A DNA stretch of 64,000 nt from Cognatiyoonia koreensis (GTDB lineage: Bacteria > Pseudomonadota > Alphaproteobacteria > Rhodobacterales > Rhodobacteraceae): assembly GCF_900109295.1 (NCBI RefSeq), contig NZ_FOIZ01000001.1:1-64000 (forward strand), in the 5' to 3' direction. This document shows positions 44,104 through 53,366 of the stretch, one piece after another; position 1 is the first letter of the stretch; every line of letters begins with the position of its first letter. The position numbers and the translations under genes are program-made. Below the pieces are notes generated by a model. The model was not told the DNA's origin and did no database searches. It saw only the letters and a list, made by a program, of their open reading frames with translations.

Positions 44104-44512
44104 TCCACATTCCACCTTCATGGTCTTCATAATTGGTCTGGTTACTTTGTGCCGGAAATCCCTGAATTGGAACTGTTGCTTTTCGTGTTGATCCGAATTG
44201 GCAATCAGCGTCGCGGAATTCCATGCGATGAGAAATTGAGGCTGCAGACACGGTTAAAGAGGGCGCATTGTTGCGCACGATGAGGAATACATCGGCGTTG
44301 CCTTCAGGATGGTGGATCAGCAAATCAGCGTCGGATAGTGCCGCAAACTGTCCGTGGATGCCCGTACATCTGCGTTCCGCGTTGCGGCTGTGTTGGCCAG
44401 TCCATAGGGTGCCACCAAACCAAAGCGCCAATTGCGCGTCGATTGCGGGAATGCGAGTGATGACAATACGACGGCCGCGCAACGGCGTGCAGACCCGTGA
44501 GGTAAGCGGGTA
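44104..44512. other. Intergenic region with an unconvincing ORF
   Basis: A 144-codon leftward frame at 44090-44524 spans the region but overlaps genes on both sides and shows no recognised domain. No RNA gene or strong repeat was seen. It must contain the divergent promoters for the phosphatase and the TauE-type permease. Confidence 0.4.
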
Positions 44513-45256
44513 ATGGATGTGCAAACAATCATGTTCCTTGGCATTGGTGCCATAGCCGGGGGTTTTATTAACGGGCTTTCGGGAACGGGAACGGCACTTT
44601 TTGCATTGGGTTTCTACCTTGTCGTTCTTGATCCCGTGACGGCGGTGGCGATTGTTGCGCTCATGTCGGTTCTGGCCGGGTTGCAGGGGGTTTGGATTGT
44701 CAGGGCCGAGATATTTGCCCAGCCTAGACGGTTATTGCGTTTTGTACTGCCTGGCTTGCTGGGAATACCGCTTGGCCTGTCGCTTTTGAACGTGATTGAT
44801 GCGGGCACGCTGCGGATAGCGATCGCGGTCATGTTGATCGTTTATGGCGGTTACTTTGGCTTTCGCGCTGCTTTGCCAGCCTTTTCCCGACCGACCCCAT
44901 GGATAGACAAGGGTGTTGGTTTTGTTGGCGGTGTCTGTGGTGGTGTCGGGGCTGTTTCTGGTGCTTTTCCGGCAATGTGGTTGTCGATCCGACCCTGGAC
45001 GAAGTCGGAAACACGGGCGGTTCTGCAACCTTTCAATGTGGTGATCCTAAGCACGACGATCTGCCTATTGGCCTTGCGAGGTGCCTATGACGCAACGGCG
45101 GTGCAGGCGCTCCTTTTGACTGTGCCAGTCGGTTTGGTTGCAGCACAGGTTGGCATCATGGTTTTTCGCAAGCTGACCGATACGGGGTTCCGCAGATTGC
45201 TGATCATTCTGACCCTATTGATGGGGCTGGGTGTGCTGGCCAGCGAACTATTCTGA
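44513..45256 (+). CDS. TauE/SafE family sulfite exporter-like permease
   Basis: A 247-residue protein with about eight transmembrane segments. Conserved glycines appear in the first repeat (IAGGFINGLSGTGTALFALG) and in the second (FVGGVCGGVGAVSGAFPAMW), as in TauE/SafE. The family exports sulfite, sulfoacetate or other organic anions, and the substrate here is not deducible. It is followed after 23 bases by a GST gene in the same direction. Confidence 0.92.
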   Translation: MDVQTIMFLGIGAIAGGFINGLSGTGTALFALGFYLVVLDPVTAVAIVALMSVLAGLQGVWIVRAEIFAQPRRLLRFVLPGLLGIPLGLSLLNVIDAGTLRIAIAVMLIVYGGYFGFRAALPAFSRPTPWIDKGVGFVGGVCGGVGAVSGAFPAMWLSIRPWTKSETRAVLQPFNVVILSTTICLLALRGAYDATAVQALLLTVPVGLVAAQVGIMVFRKLTDTGFRRLLIILTLLMGLGVLASELF

Positions 45257-45279
45257 GCGCGACGGGTGAGGAAAGGCAG

Positions 45280-45900
45280 ATGCTGAAGTTTTACTATTCC
45301 AAAGGTTCGTCCGCGCTGGCGGCGCATATTCTATTGCTTGAGGTCGCCGCCGATTTTGCGGCGATCGAAGTGCCGATCGGGCAGGGGTCGCACCAGCAGG
45401 CGGACTTTCTGGCGCGCAATCCGAAAGGGCGCATTCCGGTACTGGAAACACCAGACGGGGTCATCACCGAAAACCCGGCCATCCTTGAGTATATCGCTGC
45501 GACGCATCCGGCATCCGCCACCTTACCGAACGGCATTTTCGCGCAGTCAGAGGCGCGGTCACTTTGCGCCTATCTTTGTGCGACGGTACATGTCGCCTTT
45601 GCGCATCTGAAGCGCGCCCCGCGCTGGGCAGACACGATCGCGGCACAGGATGACATGCGGCAGGTCGCGCCGCGCAATCTTGCGGCGTGTGCCGCCTATC
45701 TTGACCAGTGTCTGCGTCTTGGCCCATGGGCAATGGGATCATCCTACACCTATTGTGACCCCTATCTGTTCCTGATCGGACATTGGTTAGCAGCGGCGGA
45801 CGTTTCGCTGGCACCATATGAACGCCTCGTAGCCCACAGGGATGCCATGCTTGCCCGTCCGGCGACGCAGGCAGCTATGGCTGCACATGATCTGGACTGA
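45280..45900 (+). CDS. Glutathione S-transferase
   Basis: A 206-residue GST. The N-terminal thioredoxin-like domain contains KGSSALAAHILLLE and the glutathione-contact segment GRIPVLETPDGVITENPAIL. The C-terminal helical domain contains YTYCDPYLFLIGHW. It fits the beta-like bacterial classes. It ends one base before the stop of the convergent fumarase-like operon. Confidence 0.93.
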   Translation: MLKFYYSKGSSALAAHILLLEVAADFAAIEVPIGQGSHQQADFLARNPKGRIPVLETPDGVITENPAILEYIAATHPASATLPNGIFAQSEARSLCAYLCATVHVAFAHLKRAPRWADTIAAQDDMRQVAPRNLAACAAYLDQCLRLGPWAMGSSYTYCDPYLFLIGHWLAAADVSLAPYERLVAHRDAMLARPATQAAMAAHDLD

Positions 45901-46566
45901 TCAGATCACCTCATCCGTGCGATCATCGCTTTCGCCATAGCGTTTGAGGACCGCTGGCTTCGTTCCCTCGTAAACGCGCGCGACATTTTGCGCGATCTTC
46001 GCGTTTTCACGTTCGAACAGACAATCCCCATTCAGGTCAGACGCAACGATAAACGGACCCATGCGGTTGCATTTGATCACCCACATCGCCTGCGCCAACC
46101 CCAGTTCCTCGTTCCAGTGTACCGCCTCGACTCTTTCGACACCGCGCCCCAAGAGCGCGCCGGTGCCATAGCCGACGGTAGACAGATACACCGCACCATT
46201 CGGCACGAAATACTCTTTGTAGTCCCTGGACGTCATGCCGCCTTTGCCGACGATCAATTTGGCACCCGTTTTGGCCATCCACTCGGGCAACCATTTTGCA
46301 AACCGGAATGACGCAGTGGCCGTTACCGCGCCCATGTCAAAAGACCCGTCCGCATTGATCCGCGCTGCAGGGGAGCAATGAAAATTCGCGGCCGACTGGC
46401 TAGGCAATTCCATCGGGATGTTGGCCTTGTCTTCAAGCGCGCGCATGTAGACGCCCTCGCGCGCGGTGTACATCAGCCCGTCCAGATAGACGACGTCGCC
46501 AAGGCGCAGGTCGGCGATGGCTTCGGGGGTTGGTGTCGTGGACAGGCGGACCTCGCGCGGGCTCAT
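45901..46566 (-). CDS. Class I fumarase-type hydro-lyase, beta subunit
   Basis: A 221-residue protein homologous to the C-terminal domain of class I fumarases and to the beta subunit of L-tartrate dehydratase (LGDVVYLDGLMYTAREGVYM, then ITVGKGGMTS-like IVGKGGMTSRDYKEYF). It supplies substrate-binding residues and pairs with the iron-sulfur alpha subunit encoded two genes upstream. It is the last gene of the operon and overlaps the methyltransferase-like gene by four bases. Confidence 0.9.
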   Translation of the reverse strand: MSPREVRLSTTPTPEAIADLRLGDVVYLDGLMYTAREGVYMRALEDKANIPMELPSQSAANFHCSPAARINADGSFDMGAVTATASFRFAKWLPEWMAKTGAKLIVGKGGMTSRDYKEYFVPNGAVYLSTVGYGTGALLGRGVERVEAVHWNEELGLAQAMWVIKCNRMGPFIVASDLNGDCLFERENAKIAQNVARVYEGTKPAVLKRYGESDDRTDEVI

Positions 46567-47480
46567 TGTATCGCACCTACACGTTTCGCCATCGCGTCCA
46601 GATGGCGCAGATCGGTCCCGCAGCAGCCCCCGAATACCCCCAGTGCCGGGTGCGCACGCAAGAGGCCGGCAACCTGCTCTGCAAGCTCGACCGGGTCGCC
46701 GTCATCCAGTTGGGTAGCCTCGTCCAGCTCAGCATGAGAGCATCTGGACGCGTTCACGACGACGCCGCGAATGCGTGTATTGCCCGACAGCTTATCTGCA
46801 AAGTGATCGGGATGGGCGCAGTTGATCATGTAATAGACCGGACTGGTGTTCGTTGCCGCGTCCGTTTGTGCAATCGCGTCATCGAGCTGCTGGCCGCTTG
46901 GCAGTCGACCATCTGTTTCGACAGTGAAGGCGATGACGCAGGGGATGCTAAGTTTATTAGCGGCGCGGGCAATGCCAATCGCCTCGGGTGAATTGCTTAA
47001 TGTGTATGCGCTCAACAGATCGATCTCTGTGCCGATGAGGCTTGCGATCTGTGCTGCGTGATACGATTCTGCATCGTCTGGTGACATGGTTTGGTCTGCG
47101 GTGTAAGCGTCCCTCCGCGGACCGATGTTGGCGCTGATGAGCACATTGGACGTGTCGTGCTCCGAACGTATTTCAGCCAGAAATCCAATCGCATCGCGGT
47201 TCACCGTGATGAGGCCTTGTTCATTATATCCAAGTGCGCGCGCCCGATCAGCATTCGCCATCCATGTGACACTTTCCAGAATCGTGCCGATCCCGTGCCG
47301 CGCCGCCAGATCAATCTGGCGTTTTACATAATCGGCCAAAAGTAACCTGGTGTCTTCCTTTTCCAGCAGCGGAAAACTTGCGAACCCCGGAAGATCGATC
47401 CCCTGATTGAAAATCAGATCCGTTTCCATGCCGGTCCAGACGACAAAGCGCTTGTCCGACTGATGCGGCAACAGTGTCAT
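46563..47480 (-). CDS. Homocysteine S-methyltransferase family protein
   Basis: A 305-residue TIM-barrel protein of the MetH-N/BHMT type. The zinc-binding cysteines are visible as NCAHPDH and GGCCGTD near the C-terminus. Members transfer a methyl group from methylmethionine, betaine or similar donors to homocysteine. It lies between the two halves of the fumarase-type enzyme and overlaps both by four bases, so it probably takes part in the same pathway. The start at 47480 is required by that overlap; open codons upstream are shadows. Confidence 0.9.
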   Translation of the reverse strand: MTLLPHQSDKRFVVWTGMETDLIFNQGIDLPGFASFPLLEKEDTRLLLADYVKRQIDLAARHGIGTILESVTWMANADRARALGYNEQGLITVNRDAIGFLAEIRSEHDTSNVLISANIGPRRDAYTADQTMSPDDAESYHAAQIASLIGTEIDLLSAYTLSNSPEAIGIARAANKLSIPCVIAFTVETDGRLPSGQQLDDAIAQTDAATNTSPVYYMINCAHPDHFADKLSGNTRIRGVVVNASRCSHAELDEATQLDDGDPVELAEQVAGLLRAHPALGVFGGCCGTDLRHLDAMAKRVGAIQ

Positions 47481-48433
47481 TCTGTTGCCTCTTGAACTGG
47501 TTCCCATTCTACAGTTTCGCGGCGTTGATATGGGGTGAACCAATCCGGGTCTGTGCGGTGTTCGACGCGCCCGTCCGCGTAAATGCGTGCCACTGCCCGG
47601 CGTGACGACAGGCAGAAGGCGTGCACCGACATGGGCAATCCGCCGGTGTGACAATAGCCAACTTCGATGTGGCAATCGATTACCATGTTCTTGCCGACAA
47701 AGCCCATGGCCCCCATGCCGATGGAATTGCCAAGCTCTTTGAATTCATCTTCTATTGCGGCGATTTTCGGATCGGGGTTGCGGCTGCCGACAATGCGCAG
47801 GGTCGAAGCCCGTTTGCCAAGCGTCATGCAGATGTCCTTTGATCCGCCAAGTCCGATCCCGATGATTGCCGGTTGGCAAGCTAGGCCGCGCTTGCCGAAG
47901 GCCATGAGACTGTCGAGATAGAACCGCTTGATCCCCTGAACGCCGTCAGACGGAAACAGCATCCGGTAGTCGGTGCCGAACAATCCGCCCTTGTGCACAG
48001 TGATCAGGTCGATCCACGCACCGTCCGGTTCGAAGGTGTATTCGATTTCCGGGGCACCGATCCCGACGTTGTTGTTATGATCCGTGCGCCAAAGCGGATG
48101 TACCCGGTTCGGGCGCAGGGGGACCCCGTTGGTGGCGTTGGCGGTCGCGCGACGCAGCGCGGCTTCGAGCGCGACCATCCCGCCTTCGATCTGCGCTTCG
48201 TTTCCCATTTTCACGAACCAGCGCGGCACGCCAGTGTCGCCGCACATCGCGCGGCGGTCTTCTTTGGCGGCCTCGTAGTTGTCGAGCATCGCTTTCAGCA
48301 CGAAGGAAGAAAGGTCGCCGTCCTCGGTTCGCGCGGCCTCTTGTAGGCCTTCCAGATAATCCTGAGGGATTTCAATGGCGGCCTTGTCCATGAGGGTTTC
48401 GGCAGTCGATTGAATGAGGTGAATGGGGATCAT
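47477..48433 (-). CDS. Class I fumarase-type hydro-lyase, alpha subunit
   Basis: A 318-residue iron-sulfur subunit homologous to the N-terminal domain of class I fumarases and to L-tartrate dehydratase alpha. Candidate [4Fe-4S] ligands are Cys64 in MCGDTG, the Cys in GLACQPAIIGIGLGGSKD, and a third in the GYCHTGGLP region. Such enzymes hydrate fumarate, mesaconate or dehydrate tartrate. It is coupled to the flavoprotein subunit gene by a four-base overlap. Confidence 0.92.
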   Translation of the reverse strand: MIPIHLIQSTAETLMDKAAIEIPQDYLEGLQEAARTEDGDLSSFVLKAMLDNYEAAKEDRRAMCGDTGVPRWFVKMGNEAQIEGGMVALEAALRRATANATNGVPLRPNRVHPLWRTDHNNNVGIGAPEIEYTFEPDGAWIDLITVHKGGLFGTDYRMLFPSDGVQGIKRFYLDSLMAFGKRGLACQPAIIGIGLGGSKDICMTLGKRASTLRIVGSRNPDPKIAAIEDEFKELGNSIGMGAMGFVGKNMVIDCHIEVGYCHTGGLPMSVHAFCLSSRRAVARIYADGRVEHRTDPDWFTPYQRRETVEWEPVQEATE

Positions 48434-50187
48434 GTAGCTGACACGAGCGTTTCGGGTGCGCCTTTGGGCATGATCGTCGCGCCCGGACGCACAATGCTGA
48501 ATGCGACCGGCCTGCTTAAAACCTTTAACATGTCTCCGTCTTTTTGTGCCACCGTAAACTCGCTTTGCTCCATCGTGCCCGGTTCGGGAAAATCCTCGCG
48601 GTAGTGTGCGCCGCGCGAGTTTTCGCGGGCGAGCCCCGCCCTTGTGATCACTTCTGATATATCACAAAGCGAGCGCAGGTTCAGCCAGTCATGCCAAGTG
48701 AGATTGAACGCTAGATTATCGGCTGCGATTCCAACATCCATCAAGGCGTCAGACACGGTTGCGATACCTTTCAAGCCTCTCTCCATTGCTGCTTTGGTGC
48801 GCATCACGCCGACGTCTTCCCACATCAGATCCTGCAACTGTTTGCGCAAGGGCAGCACCAAGCCCGGCGTCCGGGTCAGCGGATGGACTGCCCTTTCGAA
48901 CTCCGCGGCCAGCACATCTTCATCCGGGGCGCGCAGCGCCATGGCGCGGACTTCGGTGCCCATGACATCGCCAGCAATCCCGCCGAACACTGTGGAATTG
49001 GCAACGCCGTTGCCGCCCAGCCGGTTTGATCCGTGGGCACCGCCTGCGTCTTCACCCGCGACATAGAGCCCTTCCATTTCTGTGCGCGTATCCACATCCA
49101 CCATAACGCCCCCCATGAAGTAATGCGCGGTCGGCACCACCTCGACCTTTCCTGCAGCCAGATCAAACCCGCTGTCCTCGCAGCGCTTGACCATCCCCTT
49201 GAACTTGGCCCGCACGTTTTCAGGGCCAAGGTGCGCCATGGAAATGAACACGCCTTCCTGCTTGGGATCATTGGACTTGCGCATCTCGGCATAGATGCCG
49301 CGGCTGACCACGTCGCGCGTAGCCCGTTCGCCTTTGGCGTCATAGTCGAACATGAACCGCTGGCCTGCGTGGTTTAGCAACTGGCCACCCGCGCCGCGCA
49401 GGCCTTCTTCAAGCACGGTGCCAGTCATGCGCGTGTGATCACCTGCCAAAAGGCCCGTGGGGTGAAATTGCACCATCTCCATGTCGCGTAGCGGCAGACC
49501 CGCGCGCAGGGCCATGGCAAGACCGTCCATCGTCTTGTCGCCACTTGGCGTGTGATACTTGTACATCGTCGGCCCGCCGCCGGTGCCCATCATGACGCAT
49601 TTTGCCCGCACAAGCCGGAACCGTCCGGTGCGCATGTCTATCATCAGGACACCGGCGATGGCCGATCCGTCCGTCGTTGGGATCAGGCCGACGGCGCGAT
49701 GTTCCTGCAGCTTTTCAACGCCAGAGGCGAGAACCTTTTCCATCAAACGGTTGATGATCTCGATCCCTGTCAGATCGCCCTTGTGAACTGTGCGGTCTGC
49801 CGTCTGACCGGCAAACGCTTTCTGGTGCAGAGACCCGTCCGGGTTTCGGTCAAAGAAGCAGCCAATTTCGTTCTCCAGCTCTCGGATGCGCACGACCGCC
49901 TGTTCGCAAAGCCGCCACGCCATTTCCTGATTGGGCAGCCACTTGCCGCCTTCGATCGTATCCATGAAATGCCGCTCGACCGTATCGCCACCGCCCAGCG
50001 CGACATTGTAGCCACCTTGGACCATGCGGGTGCAGCCGCATTTGCCGATCAGTCCTTTAACGGCAATCGTGATCCTGGTGCCTTCGGGGGCGGATTGCCT
50101 GGCGTGGAGTGCAGCAAACAGTCCAGCGCCGCCGGAGCCGAGGATCAGGATATCGGTATCGTGGCGGTCTATGTCGGACAAGCGCAT
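48430..50187 (-). CDS. Fumarate reductase/succinate dehydrogenase-like flavoprotein subunit
   Basis: A 585-residue flavoprotein. The FAD dinucleotide-binding motif is GSGGAGLFAA (17-26), a dicarboxylate-site motif MVQFHPTG follows, and NRLGGNGVANSTVFGG is typical of the family. The start at 50187 gives a canonical FAD-binding N-terminus. The complex is distinct from the housekeeping sdhCDAB operon, which would be expected elsewhere. Substrate could be succinate, methylsuccinate or another dicarboxylate. Confidence 0.9.
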   Translation of the reverse strand: MRLSDIDRHDTDILILGSGGAGLFAALHARQSAPEGTRITIAVKGLIGKCGCTRMVQGGYNVALGGGDTVERHFMDTIEGGKWLPNQEMAWRLCEQAVVRIRELENEIGCFFDRNPDGSLHQKAFAGQTADRTVHKGDLTGIEIINRLMEKVLASGVEKLQEHRAVGLIPTTDGSAIAGVLMIDMRTGRFRLVRAKCVMMGTGGGPTMYKYHTPSGDKTMDGLAMALRAGLPLRDMEMVQFHPTGLLAGDHTRMTGTVLEEGLRGAGGQLLNHAGQRFMFDYDAKGERATRDVVSRGIYAEMRKSNDPKQEGVFISMAHLGPENVRAKFKGMVKRCEDSGFDLAAGKVEVVPTAHYFMGGVMVDVDTRTEMEGLYVAGEDAGGAHGSNRLGGNGVANSTVFGGIAGDVMGTEVRAMALRAPDEDVLAAEFERAVHPLTRTPGLVLPLRKQLQDLMWEDVGVMRTKAAMERGLKGIATVSDALMDVGIAADNLAFNLTWHDWLNLRSLCDISEVITRAGLARENSRGAHYREDFPEPGTMEQSEFTVAQKDGDMLKVLSRPVAFSIVRPGATIMPKGAPETLVSAT

Positions 50188-50188
50188 G

Positions 50189-50542
50189 TCAGATCGCCTT
50201 GAGCAGAAAGAGCGTGGCAATCAGGAACGACACGGCCGTCGCCAACGCAGCGAGCGTTTTCTGCGGTGACGACCATGGCAACCATTCCAAAGCCATCAGG
50301 CGCAGACCACCGAACATATGGACCGCCAGAAGGAAGACAAGCCCAAATTCCGCAAGCTTGATGACGCCGCTTTCGGTCAATGAGAGGAAGCCATCCAGCC
50401 GCGCCGGGCTTGTGATCGCAAGCGAGAGCACCCACAAGTGCAGCGGCAGGAACAGCGCTAACCCGATGCCGGACAGACGATGCAGGATGTGGGCGAGCCA
50501 CAACGGATGTGCGCGCGCAGTAATGCCAGCAGTTGCCTTCAT
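50189..50542 (-). CDS. Fumarate reductase/SDH-like membrane anchor, second subunit
   Basis: A 117-residue protein with three transmembrane segments and candidate haem ligands His18, His21 and His35 (AHILHRLSGIG, LFLPLHLWVLS). It anchors the catalytic subunits and contacts the quinone. The start is placed at the ATG at 50542, overlapping the first anchor gene by four bases. Confidence 0.85.
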   Translation of the reverse strand: MKATAGITARAHPLWLAHILHRLSGIGLALFLPLHLWVLSLAITSPARLDGFLSLTESGVIKLAEFGLVFLLAVHMFGGLRLMALEWLPWSSPQKTLAALATAVSFLIATLFLLKAI

Positions 50543-50898
50543 CCCGCACCTCCGCCCGGTCCAATGGCATAGGTTACGCCCCAAACGGCCCGCGCTCCGA
50601 GCAGTAGCAAGCAGGCACCAATGATCCACATGAACAAATCCAGGACGCGACCGTTCAGGCCGCCCCATTCATGCGCGACCGCGCGCAATCCGATCGAGCC
50701 GTGGACCGACACAGCCAGAACGAAACTGCCGTAAAACAGAAACCACATCAGCGATCCTCGCGTGCGGTCAAGAATTTCTGCAGCACTCAGGCCGCCCTGC
50801 ACCGCGTAGATCATGACGGCCAGATGCATGATGACGAAGGGTGCCATCAGCAGGGCGGTGATCCGTTGCAACATGTAAAGGCGTAAGGTCAGCATCAA
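50539..50898 (-). CDS. Fumarate reductase/SDH-like membrane anchor, first subunit
   Basis: A 119-residue hydrophobic protein with three transmembrane segments and a likely haem-ligand His25 (FVIMHLAVMIYAVQGG). Together with the 50189 gene it forms the two-subunit cytochrome b-type anchor. Four-base overlaps bind it to both neighbours. Confidence 0.85.
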   Translation of the reverse strand: MMLTLRLYMLQRITALLMAPFVIMHLAVMIYAVQGGLSAAEILDRTRGSLMWFLFYGSFVLAVSVHGSIGLRAVAHEWGGLNGRVLDLFMWIIGACLLLLGARAVWGVTYAIGPGGGAG

Positions 50899-51617
50899 CG
50901 GTGCCTTTTGAAGAACAATCGTGCCGTCTCGCGTTTCAGTCCGGCTATGGCAGTCATCGGGTCCAATTCATTCGGGCAATAGGTCGTACAGGACCCCATT
51001 GCATGGCAGTTGTGGCACCCGTCACGACCGGACACGGCGTCCAGTATTGTCGCGCGGCCGGCGTCCTTTGCGTCGTTCAGCAAAGTCCACGCCCGTTGCA
51101 ATGCTGCTGGGCCCAGATAATCCGGGTTGCCTGCAACGGTATCGCAGGCCGCGTAGCAAACGGAACAGTTGATACATTCAATTCCTGCATCTGCATTGGC
51201 GCGTTCGGGACTTTGCGTGTCCACCGGCGCAATTGGATCATCGCGGGTTAGCGTGCCGTGGTGCAGACCTTCAGCAGCGATCCATTTGTCAAAGAACGGG
51301 TCCATATCGGCGACAAGATCCTTGACCACGGGCAGATTGCGCAGCGGTTCAAGTGTGACATTGCCACCGTTCAGCACTTTGGAAATCTGCGTCCGGCATG
51401 TCCAGCGCGGCACACTGTTCACCATCATCGCGCAAGAGCCGCACATGCCGACCCGGCAGGCAAAGCGGTAGCTCAGCGTCGGGTCTTCGTTTTGCTGCAC
51501 CCATGTGACAGCGTCCAGCACGGTTTGATTTGCATAGGTGGGCACATCGAAGACACGCCGCGCATCCGGCGTGTCTGGGCCACGCCGGATTGTGACCGTG
51601 AAGCTGTCCGCTGGCAT
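50895..51617 (-). CDS. Fumarate reductase/SDH-like iron-sulfur subunit
   Basis: A 240-residue protein. The [2Fe-2S] ferredoxin domain has Cys54, Cys59, Cys62 and Cys74 (FACRVGMCGSC). The C-terminal domain has CINCSVCYAAC (148-158) and a further Cys group (CHNCHAMGSCTTYC) for the 4Fe and 3Fe clusters. It carries electrons between the flavoprotein and quinone. It is the first gene of the operon. Confidence 0.93.
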   Translation of the reverse strand: MPADSFTVTIRRGPDTPDARRVFDVPTYANQTVLDAVTWVQQNEDPTLSYRFACRVGMCGSCAMMVNSVPRWTCRTQISKVLNGGNVTLEPLRNLPVVKDLVADMDPFFDKWIAAEGLHHGTLTRDDPIAPVDTQSPERANADAGIECINCSVCYAACDTVAGNPDYLGPAALQRAWTLLNDAKDAGRATILDAVSGRDGCHNCHAMGSCTTYCPNELDPMTAIAGLKRETARLFFKRHR

Positions 51618-51744
51618 AAAATGCGCCTTTCAAGAAATGGGGCATCCATGACAGACTATACATGACAGGCGGCTCGAAAGAAGGCGAAGTTTGCGGCTTT
51701 CTGCAGTCCGATTGTAACGGCGCGGCAAGCGCGGGAAAGGCAAG

Positions 51745-52581
51745 ATGGGACAGGACTCCAAACTCCACTCAGCGCTGCACGCACGCTTTTGCGACGCTCT
51801 ATTGGATGTCGATACGTTTTCTGACCACGACTTGATTGCAAACATGGCTGCGCGTGGCTCCTGTCGGACTTTTCGGCCCGAACCTGTGCCTGACGGGTGG
51901 CTTGATCTTCTATGTGCCATCGCGATGTCCGCCCCGACCAAAAGCGATTTGCAGCAGCGCGACATAATACTGCTGAAATCTGACGCGGTCCGGAGTGAAC
52001 TTTCCCGGCTTGTTGCGGGCCAGGACTGGGTGGCAAAGGCCCCGATGATCGCAATTTTCTGCGGAAATAACCGTCGTCAGAGGTTACTCCACGAAATCCA
52101 CGACGTGCCATTCGCCAACGATCATTTCGATGCTGTCTTCAATGCGGCGGGCGATGCGGCCATCTCTTTGGGTGCGTTTGTCACTGCGGCGGAAGCGATG
52201 GGACTTGGCTGCTGTCCGATCAGTGCCGTGCGCAATGAATCTGCTGCCGTGTCAAAACTGCTTGGCCTACCGAACCATGTCTTTCCGTTTGCCGGTCTGG
52301 CGGTGGGTTTTCCGGAGAGTGCGGCATCGATCTCGCCACGTCTGCCGCTGCGCGTCACCTGTCACACTGATCGCTATGGCGAGGAGAACCTGAAAGAAGC
52401 GGTTCGTGATTACGACACTTCGCGCGCTGCAGCGCTGCCTTATGCGCGGCAGCGCAACGTCGAAACCTTTGGCGAAAGCGCGGACTACGGCTGGTCCGAA
52501 GACAAGGTGCGGCAATACAGCCAGCCAGAGCGGGCGGATTTCGGGGCCTACATTCGTGCGATTGGCTTCAAGCTGGACTGA
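51745..52581 (+). CDS. Nitroreductase family protein
   Basis: A 278-residue FMN oxidoreductase. MAARGSCRTFRPEPVPDGW near the start is the usual R-S-x-R-x-F type FMN contact, and AAEAMGLGCCPISAVRN and GLAVGFP are family landmarks. The length fits the NfsA/NADPH-dependent subgroup that reduces quinones or nitro compounds. It diverges from the fumarate-reductase-like operon. Confidence 0.88.
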   Translation: MGQDSKLHSALHARFCDALLDVDTFSDHDLIANMAARGSCRTFRPEPVPDGWLDLLCAIAMSAPTKSDLQQRDIILLKSDAVRSELSRLVAGQDWVAKAPMIAIFCGNNRRQRLLHEIHDVPFANDHFDAVFNAAGDAAISLGAFVTAAEAMGLGCCPISAVRNESAAVSKLLGLPNHVFPFAGLAVGFPESAASISPRLPLRVTCHTDRYGEENLKEAVRDYDTSRAAALPYARQRNVETFGESADYGWSEDKVRQYSQPERADFGAYIRAIGFKLD

Positions 52582-52600
52582 AACGCCCCCTGCGCCGTGT

Positions 52601-53332
52601 TTAGATTTCGTAGGGCGGCAACTGATCCAAGGCATTCTTCAACGCATCGCCCCAGCGGGATGAAATGCGCTTGTAAACCGGGTCATCCGTTTCGATCCGC
52701 GCTGTCCGATCGACATCATAGCTGTCGCTCTCGTAGACCTGCAGATCGAACGGCAGACCAACGGACAAGTTCGATTTCACAGTACTGTCAAAGGACACTA
52801 TGAGCAGTTTCAACGCATCCTCAAAGGCAAGGTCGGCGTCATAGGCGCGCACAAGAATGGGTTTGCCATACTTTGTTTCGCCGATCTGGAAAAATGGGGA
52901 ATCCGCTGACACCTCGATAAAGTTGCCTTCGGGATAGACAAGGAAGATGGTGGGCTTGCCGCCTTTGATCTGACCGCCGACGATCACGGATGCGCCGAAC
53001 TGATCAGCAGCTGACGGGGACGACGGAGTGCTGTAGGCGATGACCTCTTTCAGCGTGGCACCCACCAGTCGGGCAACCTGAAACATCGTTGGCTGGTTCA
53101 GAATGCCGGGGTCGCGATCAGCAACCGCTTCGGACCTTTCGTTCAGAAGGCTGATCATCGCCTGCGTCGTCGCCAGATTTCCAGCCGTCATGATCGTGAT
53201 CGCGCGTTCGCCGGGAATTGACCAACTGAACATCTTGCGGGTCGTCGAGAAGTTATCGACCCCTGCATTCGTGCGTGTGTCGGCCATGAAAACAAGACCT
53301 TTGTTCAAACGCAAGCCAACGCAATATGTCAT
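52601..53332 (-). CDS. Anbu, proteasome-related peptidase
   Basis: A 243-residue N-terminal nucleophile hydrolase of the Anbu (ancestral beta subunit) family. Removal of Met1 would expose Thr2 as nucleophile (MTYCVGLRLNKGLVFMADTR), followed by the beta-subunit-like NAGVDNFSTTRKMF. Anbu forms open ring or helical assemblies with weak or unknown peptidase activity. The start at 53332 is needed to expose the threonine. It lies in the conserved operon with transglutaminase, alpha-E and ATP-grasp genes. Confidence 0.93.
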   Translation of the reverse strand: MTYCVGLRLNKGLVFMADTRTNAGVDNFSTTRKMFSWSIPGERAITIMTAGNLATTQAMISLLNERSEAVADRDPGILNQPTMFQVARLVGATLKEVIAYSTPSSPSAADQFGASVIVGGQIKGGKPTIFLVYPEGNFIEVSADSPFFQIGETKYGKPILVRAYDADLAFEDALKLLIVSFDSTVKSNLSVGLPFDLQVYESDSYDVDRTARIETDDPVYKRISSRWGDALKNALDQLPPYEI

Positions 53333-53366
53333 GGAACTGGTCCTTGGAATCTTTGTCCGACAAGGC

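Noticed and set aside
44090..44524. 144-codon leftward ORF in the phosphatase-TauE gap
   Set aside because: Overlaps both neighbours and has no recognised domain.
49552..50202. 216-codon plus-strand ORF
   Set aside because: Antisense shadow of the flavoprotein gene without family features.
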